Below are positions 27,009 through 34,004 of a stretch of 64,000 nucleotides of DNA, piece after piece. Each line of letters begins with the position of its first letter. Positions within the stretch are counted from its first letter, which is position 1. Position numbers and translations under genes: made by a program. The notes beneath the pieces were generated by a model. That model did no database searches. It was not told where the DNA came from and saw nothing but the letters and a program-made list of their open reading frames with translations. The stretch lies in NCBI GenBank assembly GCA_002842215.1, contig PHCC01000018.1, forward strand, positions 1-64,000, read 5' to 3'. Origin of the DNA: Betaproteobacteria bacterium HGW-Betaproteobacteria-9 (GTDB lineage: Bacteria; Pseudomonadota; Gammaproteobacteria; Burkholderiales; Burkholderiaceae_C).

Positions 27009-27719
27009 TCACCGCCCGACGTCATCGCGGCCCAGCATGCGCTGGACCCTGGATTCCTCTTCGATGGCGCGATCAAATTGATCCAGCCCGATCTGGTTCA
27101 GCACCCGCTTGAACGCCGTGGCCACCTCGGGCTTCAGGTCCGCAATCCGCCGGGCCGCCGCCAGCGACACCGCATCGAGCTCGTCCGCTGGCACGCTGCG
27201 GTAGACCAGCCCCCAGTCGAGGGCCTGTGCCGCGTCGAAGGCCTCGCCGAGCAGCATCAGCGCCTTGGCGCGCATCGGCCCGATCGCGGAGGGCAGGGTC
27301 GTCACCAGTCCGCCCGTGACGAAGACGCCCAGCGAGGCCTCGGGCAGCTTGAACCTCGCGTCCGCGGCGGCGTAGACGATGTCGGCGTTCATCATCCACT
27401 CGAAGCCGGCGCCGACGGTCCAGCCGTGCACGGCGGCGATCACGGGTCGGGGGTGGGCCACGATGGCCCGGGAAACCGCCTGCACCAGCTCCAGGTCTTT
27501 GTCGGTGGGGGCGGCGCCGACATCGCGGCCGGCGCAGAAGGCCCGGCCCTTGCCTAAAAGGCGGATGGCGCGGACCGACGGGTCGGTGGCTGCGGCATTC
27601 AGCGCTTCGAGCAGGGCCTCGGCCAGTTCGTTGTCGATGGCGTTGAGTTTGTCGGGGCGGTTCAGCGTCAGGGTCAGGACGCCGGCATCGGATTCCAGCA
27701 GGAGTTGGGGTGAAGGCAT
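27009..27719 (-). CDS. Enoyl-CoA hydratase/isomerase family protein
   Basis: A 236-residue crotonase-fold protein: NRPDKLNAIDNELAEAL near the N-terminus, oxyanion-hole segment GKGRAFCAGRDVG, then AVHGWTVGAGFEW. The residue pair equivalent to the two catalytic glutamates is only partly kept: GAGFEW has a Glu, and LPEASLGVF carries the second. It could hydrate or isomerise an acyl-CoA, substrate unknown. It is bracketed by the yitT-derived direct repeats at 26786 and 27759. Confidence 0.8.
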   Translation of the reverse strand: MPSPQLLLESDAGVLTLTLNRPDKLNAIDNELAEALLEALNAAATDPSVRAIRLLGKGRAFCAGRDVGAAPTDKDLELVQAVSRAIVAHPRPVIAAVHGWTVGAGFEWMMNADIVYAAADARFKLPEASLGVFVTGGLVTTLPSAIGPMRAKALMLLGEAFDAAQALDWGLVYRSVPADELDAVSLAAARRIADLKPEVATAFKRVLNQIGLDQFDRAIEEESRVQRMLGRDDVGR

Positions 27720-27758
27720 GCCGCAGGCTAGCAGGATTCCGCGCCCAGGCGCCAGCGC

Positions 27759-28382
27759 TCACACCCCGAGATAACGCCCCGGCCGGTGGTTGAGCGCGAG
27801 GATGGCGCCGATGGCCACCGCGCCCACCACCGACTGCGCCACCTGCATGGGTGGCAGCACCCAGAACGCCGCGAGCACGACCACCAGATCCACGGACATC
27901 TGCACCTTGCCGGCGCTGAAGCCTTTGGCCTGCTGCAGCCATTGCGCGAGGATGTTGACGCCACCCACGCTGGCCTGGTGGCGCAGCAGGGCGAGCAGCC
28001 CGAAGCCGATCAGAAAGCCGCCGAGCACCGAGGCGACCCAAGGGTTGAGCAGCTCGAAGCGCACCACTTTGGGCGCCAGCGTGGTGCAGGCGGACACGAG
28101 GGCCACGGCGCCGAAACTCTTGAAGGTGAACGCCGGGCCGAGCCGGACCCAGGAAAGCACGAAGAACGGCAGGCTGAACAGGAAGAAGAACAGGCCGAAG
28201 GGCAGGCCGGTGGCGTAGCTGGCCAGAAAGGCCACGCCCGCCACGCCGCCGGTGAGCAGGCCGGCGTGGCCGAACATGGTCATGCCCAGCGCGACGAAGA
28301 GCGAGCCGGCGATGAGCGCGTGGGTGTCGTCGAACCAGGAGTGGGCGTGGGAAGCGGGAGCGAGAGGGGTGGCGGGGTTCAT
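27759..28382 (-). CDS. YitT-family membrane protein
   Basis: A 207-residue integral membrane protein with five or six hydrophobic segments and the family motif GLLTGGVAGVAFLASYATGLPFG (region about 40-62) and SVGGVNILAQWLQ. The function of YitT/DUF161 proteins is unknown. The ATG at 28382 was chosen; an extension to 28499 is not protein-like. Divergent from the mobile mystery protein pair. Confidence 0.8.
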   Translation of the reverse strand: MNPATPLAPASHAHSWFDDTHALIAGSLFVALGMTMFGHAGLLTGGVAGVAFLASYATGLPFGLFFFLFSLPFFVLSWVRLGPAFTFKSFGAVALVSACTTLAPKVVRFELLNPWVASVLGGFLIGFGLLALLRHQASVGGVNILAQWLQQAKGFSAGKVQMSVDLVVVLAAFWVLPPMQVAQSVVGAVAIGAILALNHRPGRYLGV

Positions 28383-28529
28383 GCGGGGGGGACAAGCATG
28401 GGGCGTGCCGTGGCAGCGAGGTCGCATGCGTGATGTTTTGTTTCTATTTGAGCTAATGATTGGCTTTATTTTGTTTGCTATAAGGCATACAATTTTCACG
28501 TCACCGTTAGCCTAAAAAGAAACATATTC
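28383..28529. promoter_or_regulatory. Control region of the mmpA/Fic pair
   Basis: A very AT-rich 147-bp region. A -10-like TATAAG at 28479-28484 is enclosed by an imperfect palindrome TTGTTTGC-TATAAG-GCATACAA (28471-28492), well placed for autorepression by the HTH protein encoded immediately downstream. No good -35 box is seen at standard spacing. Confidence 0.4.
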
Positions 28530-28991
28530 ATGTCCATCCCACTCAACCGCCTCAAGCTGGAGCAGACAGACCGTGCGCTGGCCGTGTTCGCGCCGCTGAG
28601 TGGCAAGCCGGTGCCGCGAGGGGGCTGGCTGCGGGCGGTGCGCGAGTCGCTGGGTTTGTCTTTGCGGGCGCAGGCCGCGCGCGTGGGTGTGACTGCGCCC
28701 TCGCTGTTCAAGGCCGAGGCGTCGGAGGCCGAGGGGCGCATCACGCTGGGACAGCTGCGCAAGCTGGCCGAGGGGCTGGACTGCGAAGTGGTGTACGCAC
28801 TGGTGCCGCGCCGGCCGTTGGGCGAGGTGGTGGAGGCTCAGGCGGACAAACTGGCGCGCGAGGCTGTGCTGGGGGTGGCGCACTCGATGGCGCTGGAAGA
28901 GCAGCGGCCGTCAAACGCCTTCGTTGACCAGTTGATTGAAGACCGCCGCCGCGCGCTGCTGGCCGGCTCGTGGGCCAAGCTGTGGCGCTGA
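28530..28991 (+). CDS. Mobile mystery protein A-like HTH protein (antitoxin candidate)
   Basis: A 153-residue protein whose centre is an XRE-like helix-turn-helix (GGWLRAVRESLGLSLRAQAARVGVTAPSLFKAEASEA, residues about 31-68), followed by a helical C-terminus. Size, order and its Fic-domain partner match the 'mobile mystery protein A/B' pair described in genome annotation as co-occurring on mobile DNA. It probably binds its own promoter and neutralises the partner. Its 3' end overlaps the partner's start. Confidence 0.8.
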   Translation: MSIPLNRLKLEQTDRALAVFAPLSGKPVPRGGWLRAVRESLGLSLRAQAARVGVTAPSLFKAEASEAEGRITLGQLRKLAEGLDCEVVYALVPRRPLGEVVEAQADKLAREAVLGVAHSMALEEQRPSNAFVDQLIEDRRRALLAGSWAKLWR

Positions 28992-29569
28992 ACCTCGACT
29001 ACGAGCCGGGTCAGACGCCGCTGGACCCGGACGAAGCTGCCGGGCTGCTGCCCGGGCACATCACGACGCAAGGGGACCTGAACGAGTGGGAGCAGGCCAA
29101 CATCCTGCGCGTTGAACAATGGCTGGGGCGCCAGCGCAAAGCGGAAGTGATGAGCGAAGCCTTCTGCCGCGAGCTGCACCGCCGCATGTTCGACCAGACC
29201 TGGCGCTGGGCGGGGCAGTTCCGGCAGTCGGACAAGAACATCGGCTGCGACTGGCGGCAGGTGCCGCTGAGGCTGCGGCAACTGCTGGACAACACAGCGT
29301 TTCAACTGACCGAGAAGGTCTATCCGCTGGATAAGGCCGCGACACGCTTTCACCATCAGTTGGTGCTGGTGCACCCCTTTCCAAATGGCAACGGGCGTCA
29401 CGCCCGGCTGATGACGGACGTGCTGTTGCGGCAGCAGGGTGGAGTGCGGTTCAGCTGGGGCGAACGCAAATTGGTCGCCACGGGCACCGCGCGGCAGAGC
29501 TACATCGCGGCTCTGCGGGCGGCGGATGCGGGGGACCTGCAGCCGCTGATGGTGTTTGTCAGAAGCTGA
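28970..29569 (+). CDS. Mobile mystery protein B-like Fic-domain protein
   Basis: About 199 residues from the GTG at 28970 (a second GTG at 28982 is possible); either way it overlaps the HTH gene. The Fic active-site motif is intact: HPFPNGNGRHAR at residues 135-146, with catalytic His135 and the anion-binding GNG. Fic enzymes usually AMPylate or otherwise modify a target protein. Paired with the HTH gene it looks like a toxin-antitoxin module. No self-inhibitory (S/T)xxxE(G/N) helix was identified with confidence. Confidence 0.82.
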   Translation: MGQAVALNLDYEPGQTPLDPDEAAGLLPGHITTQGDLNEWEQANILRVEQWLGRQRKAEVMSEAFCRELHRRMFDQTWRWAGQFRQSDKNIGCDWRQVPLRLRQLLDNTAFQLTEKVYPLDKAATRFHHQLVLVHPFPNGNGRHARLMTDVLLRQQGGVRFSWGERKLVATGTARQSYIAALRAADAGDLQPLMVFVRS

Positions 29570-29669
29570 AGGAGCCAAAGGGCGGGCGGGCCGCAGCATT
29601 TGGACACCTTTCGTCATCGCGCGTTGACACAGCCGCCCTACATTGCCCCCTTCTAAAAGGAATGGGCAT

Positions 29670-30221
29670 ATGGACAAGTCAATGATGAAGGGCATCGCCG
29701 TGGGCGGACTCGCCATGGTGGTGCTCGGGGCCAGCGGCTTCACCGGCTACCAGGCGCTGACGCAACCGACGTTCGCTGACGTGGTCGCGGTGAAAGCAGT
29801 GACAGAAACCGTGGTGACGCCACGGGAGCGTTGCGAAAACGTGCAGGTGCGGCGGCAGGCGCCGGTGAAGGACGAACACCGCGTCGCGGGCTCGTTGATC
29901 GGCGGTGTGGCGGGCGGCCTGCTGGGCAGCAACATCGGCGGCGGCAACGGCCGGAAGCTGGCCACCGTGGCCGGCGCGGTGGCCGGGGGCTACGCGGGTA
30001 ACCAGGTGCAAAAGAACCTGCAGCAGAACGACGTGGTCACGACGACAGAGCGCCGCTGCCGGACGGTGAAGCTCAAGTCGCAGAGGCTGGTCGGGTACGA
30101 CGTGACCTACCGGCTCGAAGGCCAGGACGGCCAGGTGCGCACCTCCTTCCAACCGGGCGCCACGCTGCCGGTGAAGGATGGGCAGGTGGTGATCACACCG
30201 CCGCCCGGTCTGCGTTCATAA
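29670..30221 (+). CDS. Glycine-zipper 2TM-domain outer-membrane-type protein
   Basis: A 183-residue protein with an N-terminal membrane or signal segment (GIAVGGLAMVVLGASGF), then a CENVQVRRQ segment and the glycine zipper SLIGGVAGGLLGSNIGGGNG with AGAVAGGYAGNQV, as in the Rick_17kDa_Anti/UmoD-like family. The last third is a small beta domain with ERRCRTVKLKSQRLVGYDVTYRLEG; C residues in both flanks may pair. Role unknown, likely envelope-associated. The ATG at 29670 follows AAAAGGAATGGG. Confidence 0.75.
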   Translation: MDKSMMKGIAVGGLAMVVLGASGFTGYQALTQPTFADVVAVKAVTETVVTPRERCENVQVRRQAPVKDEHRVAGSLIGGVAGGLLGSNIGGGNGRKLATVAGAVAGGYAGNQVQKNLQQNDVVTTTERRCRTVKLKSQRLVGYDVTYRLEGQDGQVRTSFQPGATLPVKDGQVVITPPPGLRS

Positions 30222-30407
30222 GTTGAGGATGAAAATACATAGATGTTATTTTTTGACGAATAATGGTTTATCTATGTTGTCCAATAAAGCAGTGCCTACC
30301 GGATGATCCCGGTAGGGAGTGAGTGCTCGCATGGTTGAAGTGTGCGCTGGACCCTGTTATAAATATACATAGATGTTGTTTATTGACATTTTTCTAGATT
30401 TCTATGT
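30222..30407 (+). promoter_or_regulatory. hipBA promoter with two inverted-repeat operators
   Basis: Strongly AT-rich. Inverted repeat 1: ACATAGAT (30237-30244) with ATCTATGT (30270-30277). Inverted repeat 2: TACATAGA (30366-30373) with TCTATGTA (30401-30408), whose right arm runs into the hipB start codon. Both left arms are followed by TTGAC(A/G), so promoter and operator overlap. The 33-35 bp arm spacing fits two helical turns and cooperative HipB binding. Confidence 0.65.
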
Positions 30408-30860
30408 ATGCCGAAACAGAACGTCAGCCCCGCCGCCTACCCCCACGCTGTCCTTCAGGAGATTGAGCGGCTGGCGCAGAACATCGTCGTCGCCCGCAAG
30501 CGGCGCGGCGAGACGCAGCTGCAGTGGGCCCGGAAGCTGGGGGTGTCGCAGCCGACCATGGCGCGCATCGAGCGCGGCGACCCGTCGGTGGCGATGGCGT
30601 CGTATGTGATGTGCCTGTGGCTGATCAACCAGACCGTGGGCCTGGCTGACCTGGCTTCGCCAGAGAACGACCAAGCAGCACTGGAGCGCGAGGTGAACAA
30701 GGTGCGCCAGAAGCTTCGGCCTTATGGGCCAGTCGCTGCACAGACGGGAGCTCGGGAGTTGGCCGCCGCGCCCGGGCGGGCACCGGGCACCACCGGGAAG
30801 CGCCATCCCGCGGCCGAGGGACTGGCGGCCCTGATGGCGTCGCCGACGCAGCCTCGATGA
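30408..30860 (+). CDS. hipB: HipB-like XRE antitoxin
   Basis: A 150-residue protein with an XRE helix-turn-helix (IVVARKRRGETQLQWARKLGVSQPTMARIERGD region, residues about 26-58) and an Ala/Pro/Gly-rich tail. It is the expected DNA-binding antitoxin of the HipA-family kinase that starts 4 bp before its stop (ATGA overlap). Its start codon lies at the edge of an inverted repeat that is probably its own operator. The tail of about 50 residues is longer than in E. coli HipB. Confidence 0.8.
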   Translation: MPKQNVSPAAYPHAVLQEIERLAQNIVVARKRRGETQLQWARKLGVSQPTMARIERGDPSVAMASYVMCLWLINQTVGLADLASPENDQAALEREVNKVRQKLRPYGPVAAQTGARELAAAPGRAPGTTGKRHPAAEGLAALMASPTQPR

Positions 30861-32116
30861 CCGCACCCGACATCACCCCCAGCACCTATGTGCCCCAGGA
30901 CGAGCTGTATGTCTGGGCCCTGGTGAACCCGGCGGCGCCGACGCTGGTGGGCAGGCTCCAGCTGTCGCAGCTGGTGCCCGACTGCGCTACCTTCACCTAC
31001 AACGCCGCGTGGTGGAACTTCCCGCTGAGCGAAGACTTGCCGCTGGTGCAAGGCCAGGTGTTTTCAGCGGGCGAGCGAGGCAGCGCGCCGGGCGCCATCG
31101 ACGACGCGCGGCCGGACCGCTGGGGCGAGCGGATCATCCGCCACATCGACCGGCCCGCCCGTCTGTCGATTCTGGAAATGCTGCTGTTCGCTGGCGACGA
31201 CCGCTTCGGTGCGCTCGGCGTCTCGGTGTCGGCCGAGCAATACCGCCCTCGCCACCTGGGGCCCTACCCCGTGCTGGGCGACCTCGCCAGGCTCAGCGAC
31301 GCCGTTGAAGACGTGCAGGCCCAGACCCCGATCACGGCGGACCTGCAGCGCCTGATCCAACCCGGCGTGACGCTGGGCGGTACGCAGCCCAAAGCCTTGT
31401 TGCAAACCGATGCCGGCCCCTGCGTGGTCAAGTTCAGCGAACTGGGTGATGCGGTGGACACTCCGCTGGTGGAGCACGCCACCCTGACGTTAGCGGCGAT
31501 AGCCGGAATGCACGTCGCCACGACCGGCGTGCTTCCCCTGCCGCCGCGCCACGGCAAGACCCGCCATGCGTTGACCATTGAGCGTTTCGACCGCGTGGGC
31601 GACATCCGTCTGCACTGCCTGTCGGCCAAGACGCTGTTGCGCGCCGCGCGACTGCCGGAGAGCTACGGCGCCCTGGCCACGGTGCTGCTGCGCCTGGGCC
31701 ACCCGGACCGGCAGGGCGCGATGCGCGAAGAGCTGTTCCGGCGCATGGTGTTCAACATCCTGATGGACAACACCGACGACCACGAGCGCAACCACAGCGT
31801 GCGACTGGGCTTTGACGGTTACCACGAGCTGACCCCGGCCTACGACGTGGTGCCCACGCTGCAGAACCTGGGCTACCAGGCCATGGTGGTGGGGCGCGCG
31901 GGCGCGGCGTCGAGCCTGGACAACGCGCTGACGGAGCTGAGCGAGTTCGGCCTCAAGCGGGCACGGGCCATTGAGCTGATCCAGCAGGTGGCGCGCGTGG
32001 TCGATGGATGGGAAGCGCATTTCGCGCAGATGGGGGTGAGCGCTGCCGACCGCGAGCTGCTGCGCGCCAGCATCGACCGCGATGCCTTGCGGCAGCAGCG
32101 CCAGGCATATCTCTGA
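30857..32116 (+). CDS. hipA: HipA-family Ser/Thr kinase toxin
   Basis: A 419-residue HipA-like protein. Conserved parts: N-subdomain SEDLPLVQG and DDARPDRWGERI; LGGTQPKALL (phosphate-binding loop region), CVVKFSELGD with the ATP lysine; RFDRVGDIRLH; catalytic NILMDNTDDHERNHSV and the metal-binding LTPAYDVVPT. All kinase elements are present, so it should be active. HipA-type toxins phosphorylate aminoacyl-tRNA synthetases and induce persistence; the target here is unknown. Translation is coupled to HipB by the ATGA overlap. Confidence 0.85.
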   Translation: MTAPDITPSTYVPQDELYVWALVNPAAPTLVGRLQLSQLVPDCATFTYNAAWWNFPLSEDLPLVQGQVFSAGERGSAPGAIDDARPDRWGERIIRHIDRPARLSILEMLLFAGDDRFGALGVSVSAEQYRPRHLGPYPVLGDLARLSDAVEDVQAQTPITADLQRLIQPGVTLGGTQPKALLQTDAGPCVVKFSELGDAVDTPLVEHATLTLAAIAGMHVATTGVLPLPPRHGKTRHALTIERFDRVGDIRLHCLSAKTLLRAARLPESYGALATVLLRLGHPDRQGAMREELFRRMVFNILMDNTDDHERNHSVRLGFDGYHELTPAYDVVPTLQNLGYQAMVVGRAGAASSLDNALTELSEFGLKRARAIELIQQVARVVDGWEAHFAQMGVSAADRELLRASIDRDALRQQRQAYL

Positions 32117-32123
32117 TTTCAGG

Positions 32124-32924
32124 TCAAGCCGCGCCATCCTGCGCGTCAAGATAGACGCGCACCAGCTCCCGCAGCCGCTCGCGCCCGAAGCTCGGGTCGT
32201 GGCCCGCGTGCACCACGCTCACCGGCAGTGCCAGCAGGCGTTCCAGGGTGCGCGCGTAGGCCACGCGGTCGGAGTGGTGCAGGTCGTCGATGAGCGGGCC
32301 GTCGTAGATGGCGTCGCCGGAAAACAGCGTGCCGCTTTTTGCTTCTCACAGGCCGATGCTGCCGGGCGAGTGGCCGGGCAGGTGCAGCACCTCGAAGTGG
32401 CGGTTGCCGAGGTCGATGGCGTCGCCTTCGTCCAGCCGGCGCGTGACGGTGGCCTGTTTGATCTCCCAGGCCGAGAGGTCGTAGTCGGGCGTGGGCAGGG
32501 CGGTGAGGGCGGGGCCGCCGGTCTCGTAGCCGGGCACCTGGATGTTCACCTCGCTGAGGTCGAAGTCGGCGAGCGTGCCGTCGGGGTCGGCCCGCGTGAG
32601 CGCGTCGGCTTCGAGGCAGTGGCACCAGCACTCGGCGAACTCGTGGTGGCCGCCCACGTGGTCCAGGTGTACGTGTGTGGCGAGCGCGGCCACGCGCTGG
32701 CCGAACAGGTGTCGCGAGGCGGCGTGCAGGCTGCTGACGCCGAGGCCGGTGTCGACCATGAGGTCGAGCCCGCGCCCGCGGATGTGCCAGATGTTGCAGC
32801 GGAGAAAGGGAATGACGTGCGGCTCGGTGATGAGGGTGATGCCCTCGCCGAGCGAGCGGAACTGGAACCAGTCGCCACTGGCAGCGGGCAGCGGGGCGGG
32901 CGAGGTCGCGGGGCCCATCGGCAT
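32124..32924 (-). pseudogene. MBL-fold metallohydrolase interrupted by an in-frame TGA
   Basis: Start ATG 32924 (MPMGPATSPAP). The metal motif HVHLDHVGGHHEF and HLPGHSPGSIGL are in place; then TGA occurs at 32348-32346. Translation past it, in the same frame, gives EAKSGTLFSGDAIYDGPLID, VVHAGHDPSFGRERLREL and a stop at 32124, which are the conserved C-terminal MBL motifs including metal ligands. One nonsense change, probably TGG to TGA (Trp in homologues, inferred), thus splits an otherwise intact 266-codon gene. Its start overlaps the AraC regulator's stop (TGATG). Consensus error is possible. Confidence 0.8.
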
Positions 32925-33874
32925 CAGGCCGAGGCCGCCGCGCTGCGCGTGGCCGAGGGCAGCTCGCCAAACAGCGCCCGGTAGTCGTTCGCGAAACGCG
33001 AAGGGTGCCAGAAGCCCCAGCGGGCCGCCACATCGCCCACAGGCGCCGCCCGGTTCTGGCGCAGCTCGCTGCGCACCTGGTTGAGGCGCATGGCGCGCAG
33101 GTAGGTGACGGGGCTGATCTGCATGACCTCTTCGAACGCGTATTGCAGCGCGCGGCGCGAGGTGCCAATGGCCTGGCAAAGGTCGGGCACGGCGATCACC
33201 TCGTGCGCGTGAGCCTGCATGTGCTGCCGCGCGCGGGCCACGATGCGCCGGCGGCTGGCGGCGCTGGCCGGCAGCGCACCCACCGCTTCGCCCGCGCGCA
33301 GGCAGGCGAGCAGGGCGTCGCAGAGCGAGAGCGCGAGCATGCGGCGCGCGGCGGGGTGGAGGGCGTCGCCCTCCACGCCCTGGGGCAGGCCGAGGGCGGC
33401 GTGCAACAGCCGGGCATATTCGGCGCAGATCGCACCCGGGGGGGTCAGCAGCAGGGGCACGGGCGGCAGCTCTGCGTCGGGGCCTTCAACCTGGGCCACC
33501 AGCTCGCGCAGGAAAGGCAGGTCCACCGCGACGGCGAGGATCTGCATGTCGGCGCCGGCCACGAGATCGAAATCGCCCTGCGCCGAGACACCGATGAACT
33601 GTTCGCCCTGCAGGCGGTGGCCGCTGAACCAGCTGGGCGATGTGGCGCCGCGCACCAATGCAACGGAGACGCGGTTGGCGCAGACGCGGCCGGCCTGCAT
33701 GACGGTCTGGTTGGCGCGCTCGGCGAACACCTGCACCGGGCCTACGCGCAGTTCGTCCACCTCGCCCTCGAAGCGCCCGGGGGAGAGCTGCTCGTAGCGC
33801 TGGTCCCAGTCGCGCAAGCTGGCGGCCTGCTCGCCGGCGTCGCGTGCACGTTTGTGGGCGTGATCGAAGTTCAT
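32924..33874 (-). CDS. AraC-family regulator (EutR/FeaR-like)
   Basis: A 316-residue regulator with an N-terminal beta-rich sensing domain (GVSAQGDFDLVAGADMQILAVAVD) and a C-terminal AraC HTH pair: VIAVPDLCQAIGTSRRALQYAFEEVM and the second HTH GDVAARWGFWHPSRFANDYRALFGELP. It is divergent, 130 bp from, a copper amine oxidase gene, the usual arrangement for amine-responsive AraC regulators. The chosen start is ATG 33874. It overlaps the downstream MBL gene by one base. Confidence 0.8.
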   Translation of the reverse strand: MNFDHAHKRARDAGEQAASLRDWDQRYEQLSPGRFEGEVDELRVGPVQVFAERANQTVMQAGRVCANRVSVALVRGATSPSWFSGHRLQGEQFIGVSAQGDFDLVAGADMQILAVAVDLPFLRELVAQVEGPDAELPPVPLLLTPPGAICAEYARLLHAALGLPQGVEGDALHPAARRMLALSLCDALLACLRAGEAVGALPASAASRRRIVARARQHMQAHAHEVIAVPDLCQAIGTSRRALQYAFEEVMQISPVTYLRAMRLNQVRSELRQNRAAPVGDVAARWGFWHPSRFANDYRALFGELPSATRSAAASA

Positions 33875-34004
33875 GCGGTCTGCGATGCAAGTTGTGCGCC
33901 ATTGTTGGGGCGGGCGCAGATTTGCCAAATACGGATAACCCCTCGGTGGCAGGCCACCCTAAGGTGCGGGTCTTGCCCGAACCCGCCTCACGAGGAACCC
34001 CGCC

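Noticed and set aside
32346..32348. TGA as a selenocysteine codon in the MBL gene
   Set aside because: The position is in a linker, not a catalytic residue, and no selenocysteine insertion hairpin or sel genes are seen.
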